Shown here piece by piece: positions 51,363 through 60,679 of a stretch of DNA of 64,000 nucleotides. The DNA comes from Psychroserpens burtonensis DSM 12212 (GTDB lineage: Bacteria; Bacteroidota; Bacteroidia; Flavobacteriales; Flavobacteriaceae). Position numbers and translations under genes: made by a program. Position 1 is the stretch's first letter; each line of letters begins with the position of its first letter. The stretch spans positions 62,001 through 126,000 of the forward strand of contig NZ_AUDE01000011.1 of the NCBI RefSeq assembly GCF_000425305.1. Direction: 5' to 3'. Below the pieces are notes generated by a model that was not told the DNA's origin, searched no databases, and worked only from the letters and a program-made list of their open reading frames with translations.

Positions 51363-52057
51363 TGTTTAAAACTGTATTTAAAAATCCAACCTAAGATTTT
51401 TACGCCTGCAAATATAGCACCTTTTACCGTACCTGAAACTTTTGAGACACCTATTCTATTTCTGTAGTTTACAGGTACTTCGACATAGTTAAATTTCTTA
51501 CGTAAGGCCTTGAGTTGCATCTCAACCGTCCAACCATAAGTTTTGTCTTCCATTTTTAATTCTAGAAGCTTATTATACTTGATAGCTCTAAAAGGTCCTA
51601 AGTCTGTAAACTTAGCTCTAAATAAAATAGACATTAATGTTGTTGCTAGCCAATTTCCGAAGATTTGAGGAATAGTCATCGACCCTTTTTCTCTTAATTC
51701 TTTTACTCGTGATCCAATTACAAAATCTATATTCTCGTTTAGAATTGGAGCTACTATTTTTGTCAATTCCTCAGGGTAATCACTGTAATCACCATCTAGA
51801 AAGACAATAATATCTGGTCGCTCAGCTTTCTCTAAGTTAGCGATATAATCCATGCCTTTTAAACAGGCATAACCATAACCTCTATTATTTTCAATAAGAA
51901 CTGTTGCTCCAGCGTTTTTTGCATTGATTTCGGTATCATCGTTAGAGTGGTTACTGACGACAATAATTTCATTAACAATATCTGGAATATCCTTGATGAC
52001 AAAACCGATAGAGTCTGCTTCATTATAAGCTGGGATGATCACTTTTATCTTGGGCAT
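51359..52057 (-). CDS. Family 2 glycosyltransferase, dolichyl-phosphate-mannose-synthase-like
   Basis: This 232-residue GT-A enzyme has VIIPAYNEADSIGFVI at the N-terminus, the nucleotide-sugar metal motif FLDGDYSDYPEE, and FVIGSRVKE with KMEDKTYGWTVEMQLKA, typical of DPM1/GtrB-like proteins. It should transfer a hexose from a nucleotide sugar to a polyprenyl phosphate at the inner membrane face. The first gene of the operon, it could supply the lipid-linked sugar donor for the downstream GT-C protein. No membrane helices are predicted other than possibly at the C-terminal end. Confidence 0.85.
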   Translation of the reverse strand: MPKIKVIIPAYNEADSIGFVIKDIPDIVNEIIVVSNHSNDDTEINAKNAGATVLIENNRGYGYACLKGMDYIANLEKAERPDIIVFLDGDYSDYPEELTKIVAPILNENIDFVIGSRVKELREKGSMTIPQIFGNWLATTLMSILFRAKFTDLGPFRAIKYNKLLELKMEDKTYGWTVEMQLKALRKKFNYVEVPVNYRNRIGVSKVSGTVKGAIFAGVKILGWIFKYSFKQ

Positions 52058-52147
52058 TTAAGGATTTTTGGATTGCAAATTTACAACTTTGAAATTTAGA
52101 TAAATACAATCGCATTTTCTGGTTTCTGAAAAATTGAAACCTCTTAT

Positions 52148-53728
52148 TTATTTCTGATTAACAAGGTCCATTAAGTCTACATCATTACCTAAAAGTATTT
52201 CTGTAGGATTAATTCGTCCATCTTCAGGACCATTCTCTAATTTTAAAACACCACGCGGACAAACAGCACTGCAAACACCACAGCCAACACAACTAGAACG
52301 CACTATGTTTTCTCCTTTTTGGGCATAAGCTCTCACATCAATTCCCATTTCGCAATAGGTAGAACAATTTCCGCAAGAAATACATTGTCCACCATTGGTT
52401 GTAATTCTAAATTTTGATTTAAAACGTTGTACAAACCCTAAATATGCAGCAAGTGGACAACCAAAACGACACCAAACGCGATTTCCAAAAATAGGATAGA
52501 ATCCTGTGCCAATAACTCCAGCAAAAATAGAGCCTATCACTAAACTGTAAATGCTTTGTACGGTTGATGTTTTAATGCCTAAAACAGTACCTGTGTCACT
52601 AAAAAAACTATACAGAGTCATAGCAGTCATTACGATAACAAAGACTAAAACGCCGTGGACTAAATAACGTTCAACTTTCCATGCAAATAATGATTTGTCT
52701 GAGTGCTGCCTGTATGGGTCACCAAGTGTTTCTGCCAAGCCACCACAACCACAAACCCAAGAACAGTACCATCGTTTACCAAAGAAATAGACCATTATAG
52801 GAACAACAACTAAGGTGAGGGCAATTCCCCAAACTAGAATAAAAATTCCTATGCCACCAGTGTTAGTTAGCTCTTTTAAATTCCATTGAAAAAAGAAATC
52901 GTAATCTAGAGGGAAGGCATTTTTGAAATCGTAATAGGGCATTTGCAGTCTTACCATAATTTCAGGAATGATAAAAGCAAATACAATTTGAAAGAATAAA
53001 ACCGATGTAGTTCTAAAGACTTGATAGATATTATGACGGTATTTTATATACATTCTTACCGCCATTACTGTCATGACTGTGCAATACATAAAGCCATAAA
53101 CAAACCAATGTCCAGCAGGATTTCCACTTAAGGCCTCACTAATTGGATCTACCAAAAGTGTCCAATTGGTCGCATATTCTGATGCAAAATAAAGGACTAA
53201 ATAAAACGATACTAAAAATATAAAAACCATCCAGCCAATCCAACCTCGATTTGTAGCACTTTGATGATAAATACCATCGTTTTTTATGCCTTTTTTGCCG
53301 AGTAAAATGACGTTTGGTAGTATGAACATTAGTGCGCCTATGATTCCTAAGCCAAAGGTTAATAACCACATCAATCCTTTATTATTAGCAATAAATCCGT
53401 TAGCAGATTTCTTACCAATAAAAGCAGCCATAGCACTAGATTTGGTATATATTTTTTTATCCCATTCCTTGTTTTTCGTGTGGTTCTCATTAGCATTGTC
53501 TAACGCTTTAGAGATTTTAGGAGATAAGGACTGCATCCCATTAAAGTCGCGACCAACGATATTTGATTTTATATCGTTTATAAAAACATCGCTTTCAATT
53601 TTTTGCTCTTTAATGATGGTATTAAAATTAGCTTCGTTTAAGTTGAAGGTGCCTAAAACCGGTAAAGCCGTGAAAAAGGCTAGTCCTATTAAGAAGATAA
53701 CCAATCCTATATTTTTAATTGCTTTCAT
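52148..53728 (-). CDS. Polyferredoxin-like membrane Fe-S protein
   Basis: This 526-residue protein has an N-terminal membrane helix, a periplasmic loop and several more helices, then cysteine motifs. WYCSWVCGCGGLAE and RFGCPLAAYLGF are NapH/NosR-type cysteine blocks near membrane segments. CISCGNCSTYCEMGID and CVGCGVCSAVCPRGVL are two ferredoxin-type 4Fe-4S clusters. It probably passes electrons across or along the inner membrane. The FAD oxidoreductase gene just upstream (128 bp away) on the same strand may feed it. The physiological acceptor is unknown. Confidence 0.85.
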   Translation of the reverse strand: MKAIKNIGLVIFLIGLAFFTALPVLGTFNLNEANFNTIIKEQKIESDVFINDIKSNIVGRDFNGMQSLSPKISKALDNANENHTKNKEWDKKIYTKSSAMAAFIGKKSANGFIANNKGLMWLLTFGLGIIGALMFILPNVILLGKKGIKNDGIYHQSATNRGWIGWMVFIFLVSFYLVLYFASEYATNWTLLVDPISEALSGNPAGHWFVYGFMYCTVMTVMAVRMYIKYRHNIYQVFRTTSVLFFQIVFAFIIPEIMVRLQMPYYDFKNAFPLDYDFFFQWNLKELTNTGGIGIFILVWGIALTLVVVPIMVYFFGKRWYCSWVCGCGGLAETLGDPYRQHSDKSLFAWKVERYLVHGVLVFVIVMTAMTLYSFFSDTGTVLGIKTSTVQSIYSLVIGSIFAGVIGTGFYPIFGNRVWCRFGCPLAAYLGFVQRFKSKFRITTNGGQCISCGNCSTYCEMGIDVRAYAQKGENIVRSSCVGCGVCSAVCPRGVLKLENGPEDGRINPTEILLGNDVDLMDLVNQK

Positions 53729-53856
53729 GTGTTTTTATATATTGTTTTTTTAACTGTCACATGCTGTTCGCAATTGATCATTCTCTTGGGTGATAATGCT
53801 TTTAACATGCTCGTTTCATATGCTTGTATAATTCGATAAAATTGAAAATGTTTTAA

Positions 53857-55200
53857 TTAGGTCTTACTAAAAATGCGTTTCCAACTCTTTTTTTGTGATG
53901 TAAGATTGGTGTTAAATGTAGTGTTGTATTGTTTTAGAATGTCGCTTTCATAAACTTTATAAAATTCTGGATCAAAATTGGCGTCTTTCAAATAACTTAT
54001 TACATGATTCATATCTCGTTTTTCAGTGAGCCACTTGTCAAAAATTTCGTGACGCATTCTAATTCCGAAAGTGTTTATTCCTAAAAATTCATTAGTGTCT
54101 TTATGGAAAGCAGCCGTAATGCAAATATCTTCTTTATGATGTTTCCAATGAAAATGAGTTTCATAATCTTTCGGTTTTGCAAATACCCAACCATAAGTTT
54201 GATATTCTATATCTAAAAATTTAGCGGAGTTAAACCAATGTCCAGGTTTGTATTCTATACGATTACTACAAATAGTTTGAGCTAAAGTCTCTCCCATCAT
54301 TCGTCCTGTATACCAAACAGCTTCAATAGGTCTGCGGTTTCCAATGGCTTCATGTTGCTCAGCACAATCACCAATAGCAAACACATCTTTAATATTGGTT
54401 TCTAAAAAACGATTCACTTTTACACCACGTCCCAATTCTATTTTTGAAGATTTTAAGAAATCTATGTTTGGCGTTACACCTGCTGTTAATCCAACAACAT
54501 TACAAGCGAGTTCTTCTCCAGTTTCTTCTAGGATAACAGATGTAACACGACCATTCTCATCACTTTTTATTTCTTTTAAATTAGTAGATAAACGTAAATC
54601 TATATGGTGATTTTTAATATGATTATTAATCATTTGGCTCTCCCCTTTGGGTAATACACCATTCCAAAAACTATCTTCTCGCACTAAAAAAGTAATAGGA
54701 ATTTTTCTGGAATTCAGCATTTCTGCTAGTTCAATGCCAATTAAACCACCACCAACAATGACAGCACGATTACAAACTTTGTTATTTGGAGCCAAAACTT
54801 CCAGACGATCTAAATCCTGCTTGTGATACATTCCTATGACACCATCTAAATCTTGTCCTGGCCATCCAAATTTATTGGGTTTACTTCCAGTTGCGATGAT
54901 GAGTTTGTCGTAATTGAGATGTCCACCATCAGCAAATTGTACTACTTTGTTATCTGTGTCAACCTCTTGAACATAGGCTTTGAGAAGTTCAATTCTATTC
55001 TTTTTCCAAAACCAATTTTCATAAGGTTGTGTGTGCTCAAATTTCATATGGCCCATATAAACATACATGATTGCTGTTCTTGAAAAGAAATAATCAGTTT
55101 CTGCAGATATGATTGTAATTTTCTTGTCGGAAAGTTTTCTAATGTGTCTTGCTAAGGTGACACCAGAAATTCCGTTTCCTATTATGACGATGTGTTCCAT
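53857..55200 (-). CDS. FAD/NAD(P)-dependent pyridine nucleotide-disulfide oxidoreductase family protein
   Basis: This 447-residue flavoprotein has the FAD fold IIGNGISGVTLARHIRK at the N-terminus, the NAD(P) site AVIVGGGLIGIELAEML around 150, and the FAD-binding DVFAIGDCAEQ near 280. It is closest in layout to rubredoxin reductase-like or nitrite reductase large-subunit-like oxidoreductases. No redox-active Cys pair is seen at the FAD site, so direct disulfide chemistry is unlikely. It may donate electrons to the polyferredoxin encoded downstream, which is inferred from adjacency. Confidence 0.85.
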   Translation of the reverse strand: MEHIVIIGNGISGVTLARHIRKLSDKKITIISAETDYFFSRTAIMYVYMGHMKFEHTQPYENWFWKKNRIELLKAYVQEVDTDNKVVQFADGGHLNYDKLIIATGSKPNKFGWPGQDLDGVIGMYHKQDLDRLEVLAPNNKVCNRAVIVGGGLIGIELAEMLNSRKIPITFLVREDSFWNGVLPKGESQMINNHIKNHHIDLRLSTNLKEIKSDENGRVTSVILEETGEELACNVVGLTAGVTPNIDFLKSSKIELGRGVKVNRFLETNIKDVFAIGDCAEQHEAIGNRRPIEAVWYTGRMMGETLAQTICSNRIEYKPGHWFNSAKFLDIEYQTYGWVFAKPKDYETHFHWKHHKEDICITAAFHKDTNEFLGINTFGIRMRHEIFDKWLTEKRDMNHVISYLKDANFDPEFYKVYESDILKQYNTTFNTNLTSQKKSWKRIFSKT

Positions 55201-55318
55201 TTTGAATGCCCGAGAAGTCGGGTAACTATTGGTTGTTGTGACGGTTCAGTCGAAGGTTTTATTAAAACCTTAATAAACCTGTGGCATTTTGTTTAAATTT
55301 ATAAATTAAATCTTTGGT

Positions 55319-56326
55319 ATGAGAATAATTTTAGTTTTCTGCGTTTCGTTTTTGCTCAATGGCTGCGCAATGTCGAAAGCGCCTTCAGAAAAAATTAATG
55401 GAGTTAGCTTTGTTGCTGCTAGAGAAGCTATTGAAGATAGACATACAAATCCAGTGGTTAATGTTGGTGCTAATTATGCAGCGATTATGCCTTTTGGGTT
55501 TTTGAAAAATCTAGATCATCCCGAAATTATTCATAATACAGATAGACAATGGTTTGGTGAAACCAGATCAGGAGGTAAGCAATATATTGAGGAGTTGAGG
55601 AAAAAGAATATTAAAATAATGGTTAAACCTCAAATTTGGGTTTGGAATGGTGAGTTTACGGGTCTCATTACGATGACCAATGAGGAGAATTGGAAAGATT
55701 TAGAAAACTCTTATACTAGTTTTATTATGGAGTATGCTGAGTTAGCGCAAGAAACCAAAGCCGAAATTTTGTGTATTGGTACAGAATTAGAAAATTTCGT
55801 TAAGGCACGTCCAGACTACTGGCATGATTTAATCACTAAAATCAAAACTATTTACAAAGGAAAACTAACCTATGCTGCCAATTGGGATGAGTTTAAACGT
55901 ACGCCATTTTGGGGAGCATTAGATTTTATTGGAGTTGATGCTTATTTCCCAGTGAGCAATAATCAAACACCAAGTGTTGCAGATTGTAAAGCTGGATGGC
56001 AAGCGCATAAAACGGTTATTAAATCGGTTTCTGAAAAATACGATAGGCCTGTTTTATTCACAGAATATGGTTATCGAAGCGTTGATTTTACAGGAAAAGA
56101 ACCATGGGTAAGCTCTCGTAGTATGACGTCCTTAAATTTTGACGGACAATCAAACGCAACACAGGCTTTATTTGAAGAATTTTGGAATGAGGACTGGTTT
56201 GCAGGTGGATTTATATGGAAATGGTTTCATGCTCATGACAAAGTAGGAGGCGACAAAGACAATCAATTTACACCTCAAAATAAACCTGTTGAATTTGTGA
56301 TTCAATCCTTTTATAAATCTAAATAG
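55319..56326 (+). CDS. GH113-like lipoprotein glycoside hydrolase
   Basis: This 335-residue lipoprotein (Cys16 in LLNGCAMS) has a TIM-barrel sequence of the GH113 type (beta-mannanase-like). Readable landmarks are IKIMVKPQIWVWNGEFTG, CIGTELENFV with the probable acid/base Glu, IGVDAYFPVS, and VLFTEYGYRS with the probable nucleophile Glu. It is likely anchored in the outer membrane or periplasm and would cut beta-mannose-containing glycans. No SusC/D pair or other carbohydrate genes lie beside it, so it is not part of an obvious polysaccharide locus. Confidence 0.83.
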   Translation: MRIILVFCVSFLLNGCAMSKAPSEKINGVSFVAAREAIEDRHTNPVVNVGANYAAIMPFGFLKNLDHPEIIHNTDRQWFGETRSGGKQYIEELRKKNIKIMVKPQIWVWNGEFTGLITMTNEENWKDLENSYTSFIMEYAELAQETKAEILCIGTELENFVKARPDYWHDLITKIKTIYKGKLTYAANWDEFKRTPFWGALDFIGVDAYFPVSNNQTPSVADCKAGWQAHKTVIKSVSEKYDRPVLFTEYGYRSVDFTGKEPWVSSRSMTSLNFDGQSNATQALFEEFWNEDWFAGGFIWKWFHAHDKVGGDKDNQFTPQNKPVEFVIQSFYKSK

Positions 56327-56331
56327 TACCC

Positions 56332-56339
56332 TACATTTG
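56332..56339 (+). promoter_or_regulatory. -7 promoter box of the phosphatase gene
   Basis: TACATTTG matches TAnnTTTG and lies 17 bases before the ATG at 56357, which would give a very short leader. No clear -33 element. Confidence 0.45.
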
Positions 56340-56356
56340 TATATAGAAAAAAGACT

Positions 56357-57088
56357 ATGCGAACATTAGTTATTGGAGATATTCACGGTGGTTTAAGAGC
56401 ACTCACGCAACTTATAGAAGTTTCTAAGGTGACCAAAGACGATAGACTAATTTTTGTTGGAGATTATGTAGATGGCTGGAGTGAATCTGCTCAAGTAATT
56501 CAATATTTAATAGAGTTATCCAAGACTAGTGACTGTGTTTTTATTAAAGGTAATCACGATGTTTGGTGTGCTGATTGGTTGCGAACAGGAGATGGTGATT
56601 CAGTTTGGCTAGCACATGGAGGAAAAGAAACTGTCGACAGTTATGATGGGTTTTCTGAAGCAGATAAGAAACAACATTTATATTTTTTTGAAGATATGCA
56701 ACTCTATCATATTGATAATGATAACCGGTTGTTTCTTCATGCAGGATTTACCTCAGTGTATGGCGTGGAAAAAGAAATACATAAAGAGAATTTCTACTTT
56801 GACCGTACGCTTTGGGAAATGGCCTTGACCATGGATAAGCGTATTGACAAACAGTCTAAGTTGTATCCAAACCGACTCAAACATTACCATGAAATTTACA
56901 TTGGTCATACACCAACAACCAATTTTAAACAAAGCCAGCCTATGAATGCGATTAATGTTTGGAATGTGGATACAGGAGCAGCTTTTAAAGGAAAATTATC
57001 TGCTATGGATTTAGAAACTAAGGAAATGTTTCAAAGTGATACCGTTTATACCTTGTATCCAGATGAATTAGGACGTAATAAGCAATAA
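56357..57088 (+). CDS. Metallophosphoesterase, serine/threonine protein phosphatase type
   Basis: This 243-residue cytoplasmic enzyme has the PPP-type metal site: GDIHGG (5-10), GDYVDGW (34-40), KGNHDVW and YIGHTPT. This is close to ApaH/PrpA-like bacterial phosphatases, which act on phosphoproteins or dinucleotides. There is no signal peptide. The gene ends directly beside the convergent arsenosugar gene (57089), with no space between the stop codons. The substrate is not known. Confidence 0.88.
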   Translation: MRTLVIGDIHGGLRALTQLIEVSKVTKDDRLIFVGDYVDGWSESAQVIQYLIELSKTSDCVFIKGNHDVWCADWLRTGDGDSVWLAHGGKETVDSYDGFSEADKKQHLYFFEDMQLYHIDNDNRLFLHAGFTSVYGVEKEIHKENFYFDRTLWEMALTMDKRIDKQSKLYPNRLKHYHEIYIGHTPTTNFKQSQPMNAINVWNVDTGAAFKGKLSAMDLETKEMFQSDTVYTLYPDELGRNKQ

Positions 57089-57778
57089 TCAACCAATATA
57101 CTTGTTATAATAAGTACACAAATCATCTGCACTAGCTCCCAACCATTTCTTCACATAGATCATCCAAAAGTGGTATTGTAGTTTCCAAATGCCAAGTTTA
57201 CGATAGAGTCTTGCTGAGGTTACTATTTTTTTATTGATGACCACAAATTCCTTTCTAGCATAGAGTTCGTTAATTAATATGTTATCCTCATAAATGGTGA
57301 AATTCTCATCAAAACCACCAATCTCATCAAAAAGGGCTCTTGTAATAAACTGACTCTGATCACCACCACGACAAGCTCTCCATGAAAATTGTGTAAGCCA
57401 ACCCGCTAATCGCAACCACCAATGATTGCTGTCGAATTTTAAACGAAAACATCCAGCGTTGTTGCCTTTTTTTACTTCGGAAATAATTAATTTATCAAAA
57501 TGTAAAGGCGGAAAAGAATCCGCATGCAAGAAGTAAAGAATGTCTCCAGAAGCTTCTTTTGCACCAAGATTCATTTGCTTCGCTCTACCTTTTGGAGATG
57601 AGAGTAGTTTAATCCTTAAACCTAAACGTTTAATAATCTCTTGTGATCCATCAATACTTTGGCCATCAACGACTATGATCTCTGAAATAGTCTCCAACGA
57701 CGAATGGTCTATAACATGAAAAAGGAGATCTTCAATTGTTTTAGCTTCGTTTAAAATGGGAATAATAATGCTTATCAT
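57089..57778 (-). CDS. Arsenosugar biosynthesis glycosyltransferase, TIGR04283-like
   Basis: This 229-residue GT2 enzyme has SIIIPILNEAKTIEDLL at the start, the metal motif YFLHADSFPP and RGGDQSQFITRALF. It matches the TIGR04283 family found with arsenic-methylation genes. In the proposed pathway it adds the aglycone or modifies the arsenic-containing ribose. It is the last gene of a minus-strand operon with ArsM, purine nucleoside phosphorylase and a TIGR04282-like transferase, each gap being below 100 bp. The precise reaction is unproven. Confidence 0.83.
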   Translation of the reverse strand: MISIIIPILNEAKTIEDLLFHVIDHSSLETISEIIVVDGQSIDGSQEIIKRLGLRIKLLSSPKGRAKQMNLGAKEASGDILYFLHADSFPPLHFDKLIISEVKKGNNAGCFRLKFDSNHWWLRLAGWLTQFSWRACRGGDQSQFITRALFDEIGGFDENFTIYEDNILINELYARKEFVVINKKIVTSARLYRKLGIWKLQYHFWMIYVKKWLGASADDLCTYYNKYIG

Positions 57779-57805
57779 ATTTTTATCTACGCAAAAATAC
57801 GGTAC

Positions 57806-58687
57806 CTAGTTTTGTTCATTTAAATTCCAGTTATAATCAATATAGTGAATTTTAGTGTCTGCTGAAATTTTAATAGTTGCATATCTATTGATATAATCGA
57901 TTACAGAACCGTTCTCAGTGAAATCACTCTTATACCATTTAAAGATTTCTGAAATTTTTGGAGCGTTTGTAGTGAGTTTATTTTTATTAGAATTATTAAT
58001 AAATTCTATGGTTGCTCGTTCCATAAGGTCTTGAACATTGTCTGCTGTATAAGCAGTATTCAATAATTTTGGACAAGAAAAAGATGCACAATTAATAGCA
58101 AAATGAATTCTTGGCTCATTCATTTTCCGAAGAATTCCATTTTCAATATCGGCTAAAGAATAATCTTTATCTCCTATCTTTAGTCTGTTTTTTATCCAAG
58201 GATTATTAATATCTTTTATCCTTTTTGTAGGATAATTATCTGCGATAAGTTTAATTGTGTTAGCATTGTAAACATTTATGAAATAAGCCAACTGCTCATT
58301 TATACTCCAACTTTCAGCAGGTATTTGTGAAGCCAAATAAGTGACATACGTATTTAATTTTTGAATATCGTTTTTAAAACCTTTATAATCAACATCACCA
58401 TTGTCTGCAACATATTTTTTTAATAAAGCATCCCAAGTTGAATGATCTAAAAGTGGATTAATAGTCACATAATCTGTCTGTACATCATCTTGAATTTCAA
58501 CGTCTAGTTCCATTTCGCCTTCTATGGATTCCGTGCTGTCTTCAACTTCAGTTTCTATGTCCTCTTCTACTTCAGTTTGTAATATTGTTTTGTCTTTAAC
58601 TTCTTTTATAGGAAGTCCTTTTGCAGAAAAACAACTACATAAAAAAGCAGAAATCACAATTGCGATAAAATAATTTGAATACTTCAT
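57806..58687 (-). CDS. DUF547 lipoprotein
   Basis: This 293-residue lipoprotein (Cys18/19 region, LCSCFSAKG) has an acidic linker (EVEEDIETEVEDSTE and onward, about 35-75) and a C-terminal DUF547 domain. Family landmarks are AYFINVYNANTIKLIADNYP, RIHFAINCASFSCPKLLNTAY and FKWYKSDF. DUF547 proteins occur in arsenosugar loci of marine bacteria but have no known activity. It lies 27 bp upstream of the glycosyltransferase gene and 38 bp downstream of the desaturase-like gene. Confidence 0.83.
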   Translation of the reverse strand: MKYSNYFIAIVISAFLCSCFSAKGLPIKEVKDKTILQTEVEEDIETEVEDSTESIEGEMELDVEIQDDVQTDYVTINPLLDHSTWDALLKKYVADNGDVDYKGFKNDIQKLNTYVTYLASQIPAESWSINEQLAYFINVYNANTIKLIADNYPTKRIKDINNPWIKNRLKIGDKDYSLADIENGILRKMNEPRIHFAINCASFSCPKLLNTAYTADNVQDLMERATIEFINNSNKNKLTTNAPKISEIFKWYKSDFTENGSVIDYINRYATIKISADTKIHYIDYNWNLNEQN

Positions 58688-58725
58688 GTTTTAGTTTTAG
58701 GTATTATAAACACTTACGGTAAACC

Positions 58726-59613
58726 TTAGATTTTGGTTTTAAGCGGATATAATTCTTGGTGTAAAAAATCTTTTGGGAAGTGTTCATCACCTTTAAAACC
58801 AATCTCTATGTCTCGTCCATCATGAGGTACATAGTCTGTTTTAAAGATATAATCCCAAATACTTAATGTTAGTCCGTAATTCACACCAAAACTAACATGA
58901 TTAGGGAGTTCTTTTGCATGATGCCATATATGCATCTTCGGATTATTGAAAATATATTTCAATTGTCCATAGTCCCAACCCAAATTTGCGTGGTTGAGAT
59001 GACCAATGGCGATAGAAAAGAAATACACAATAGCAACATCTTGTGAGCTGTAATTAGCAATAATTGCAAGAGGAATATATCTAATAGAATTATAGACCAC
59101 AGGTTCCATCCAATGATAGCGTAAATGGGCAGCAAATCCCATTTCTTTTACGCTGTGATGTACTTTATGGAAATTCCAAAGCCAAGGGACGCGGTGTAAT
59201 AAGCGATGTGTATTCCATTGCACAAAATCATTAATTAGAAAGAAAATGAAAAGACCTAACCATTTCGGTAAATCTGTAGAGTCAAAGAGTTGAAAGCTAG
59301 ATAATGAAAGCCCTATACCCTCTAATATATCATTTAAAAATTCTGAGACCGTGTTTGATAAAGCGATAAGTATAATTAAATTAAGAATAAAGAAATTGAA
59401 GAACATGTAAAAGGTGTCCAACCAAAAGTCTTTTCTGAACATACCTTGGTTTTTTCTCCATGGGAATAATGCTTCCAACAACCAAACAATAAGCGAAATT
59501 GCGATTAATCCATAAAAATAGTTATCCCAATTATTTTGAAGTAGAATTTCATTCTTCAAATAATTCCAATAACCAGAATAGGAGTTTTTTATGAGGTCTA
59601 TATATTTTTCCAT
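58726..59613 (-). CDS. Sterol desaturase / fatty acid hydroxylase family protein
   Basis: This 295-residue membrane di-iron enzyme has four or five hydrophobic helices. The histidine clusters are THRLLHR, HKVHHS, HLNHANLG and HIWHHAKELPNHVSFG, the ligands of the diiron centre in this superfamily. It would hydroxylate or desaturate a lipid, perhaps the lipid part of an arsenic-containing lipid, as it stands in the arsenosugar operon. A hairpin CTCCTA-tttcat-like with TAGGAG (59620-59637) sits just before the start codon and could hide the AGGAG ribosome site. Confidence 0.84.
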   Translation of the reverse strand: MEKYIDLIKNSYSGYWNYLKNEILLQNNWDNYFYGLIAISLIVWLLEALFPWRKNQGMFRKDFWLDTFYMFFNFFILNLIILIALSNTVSEFLNDILEGIGLSLSSFQLFDSTDLPKWLGLFIFFLINDFVQWNTHRLLHRVPWLWNFHKVHHSVKEMGFAAHLRYHWMEPVVYNSIRYIPLAIIANYSSQDVAIVYFFSIAIGHLNHANLGWDYGQLKYIFNNPKMHIWHHAKELPNHVSFGVNYGLTLSIWDYIFKTDYVPHDGRDIEIGFKGDEHFPKDFLHQELYPLKTKI

Positions 59614-59618
59614 CTTTA

Positions 59619-59638
59619 GCTCCTATGAAAGTAGGAGT
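59619..59638 (-). promoter_or_regulatory. Hairpin covering a Shine-Dalgarno-like AGGAG
   Basis: On the minus strand CTCCTA pairs with TAGGAG around a 6-base loop, ending about 6 bases before the ATG at 59613. A strong AGGAG is rare in this genome, so its occlusion by a stem may control translation of the hydroxylase gene. Confidence 0.35.
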
Positions 59639-59708
59639 CTCGCTTAAATAAAGTGTATTTTTATTTTTAGTTAATGAGATTTATGCCTTTGCAGTAAAGA
59701 CGATGAAC

Positions 59709-60677
59709 CTAGCAGCATCCACCGCCATCATAATGAAAGGTTGATTCACTAAAATAGATATCATCTCTTCCCAAAGCTTGTAAAGCTCCAGCAGTTTTAT
59801 CACATATAGCTAGCGGTTGATTTTTTAATAAAATATGTCCAGCCTTGTCATCAAAATAATCTTCATCTCCATAATATATGGCTGCTTTTCCAGTAAAAAT
59901 GCAAGGACCATCTTCTGGCATTGGATCTTTAATTGCAGCAACTTCAATAGATTCAATATAAATCAATTCGTCTGTCGGATAATTTTTTGGATCTAAGATT
60001 CTATAGGGTTTTCTAGCACGAATTTCAATAGTACCAAAACCTGCATCTGTTAATGCTTTGACATATTGGTCAATAGGTAGACTTCCACTAAGACAAAGCG
60101 CTCTAAGACGATCATCATTTCGTAACGTATCGTTCATAGGTTGCTCACAAGTAGGATCACTCATTACTAAACGACCATGAGGCTTTAAAATACGATACAT
60201 TTCATCAATAGCGAGTTTTAAATCTTCGGCTTTAAAGATGTTAAACAAACAATTTTGAGCAGCGACATCAATACTGTTGTCTTCAACAGGTAGGTTTAAA
60301 GCGTCTCCCTTTTTAAGTTCAACAAAATCACTTTTAAACCAATCATTTTGAGCTTCGGCTTCAATAAAGTTTTTGCGTGACGCTTCTAACATTTCATCAA
60401 CAACATCTACGCCAATAACGCCTCCTTTTTCACGGTTGAAATATGAAAATTGTAATAATTCCATTCCTCCACCTACACCTACATAAAGCATTTTAGGGTT
60501 ATTAGTTAAATCTCTAGCATGAACCGTACTGCCACAGCCGTAGTTCATTTCTTGCATGATCTTCGGGATTTTTAATCCAGGAAATTCCCAAATTGGATTG
60601 GTAGTACAACACAAGCCAACATCAGGTGTTAACGCAGCGTCTTTATATAAATCGTTTGTAGCATTTAAATAGCTCAT
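59709..60677 (-). CDS. arsM: Arsenite S-adenosylmethionine methyltransferase ArsM (arsenosugar type)
   Basis: This 322-residue methyltransferase converts arsenite to methylated arsenicals with AdoMet. The substrate cysteines are conserved: Cys23-Cys24 in VGLCCTTN, Cys48 in MNYGCGST and Cys in MSDPTCEQP. The AdoMet site is YVGVGGGMELLQF and DVVDEML. The C-terminus ends GGGCC, a further thiol pair. This is the form named arsenosugar biosynthesis ArsM in marine bacteria. It starts two bases after the purine nucleoside phosphorylase gene ends, so the two are cotranscribed. Dimethylarsenic made here would be the substrate for a ribosyl transfer step. Confidence 0.92.
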   Translation of the reverse strand: MSYLNATNDLYKDAALTPDVGLCCTTNPIWEFPGLKIPKIMQEMNYGCGSTVHARDLTNNPKMLYVGVGGGMELLQFSYFNREKGGVIGVDVVDEMLEASRKNFIEAEAQNDWFKSDFVELKKGDALNLPVEDNSIDVAAQNCLFNIFKAEDLKLAIDEMYRILKPHGRLVMSDPTCEQPMNDTLRNDDRLRALCLSGSLPIDQYVKALTDAGFGTIEIRARKPYRILDPKNYPTDELIYIESIEVAAIKDPMPEDGPCIFTGKAAIYYGDEDYFDDKAGHILLKNQPLAICDKTAGALQALGRDDIYFSESTFHYDGGGCC

Positions 60678-60679
60678 AA

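Noticed and set aside
53286..53753. 155-codon open frame on the plus strand opposite the polyferredoxin gene
   Set aside because: It is the antisense of a well-supported gene, its composition follows the reverse codon pattern and no family is recognised.
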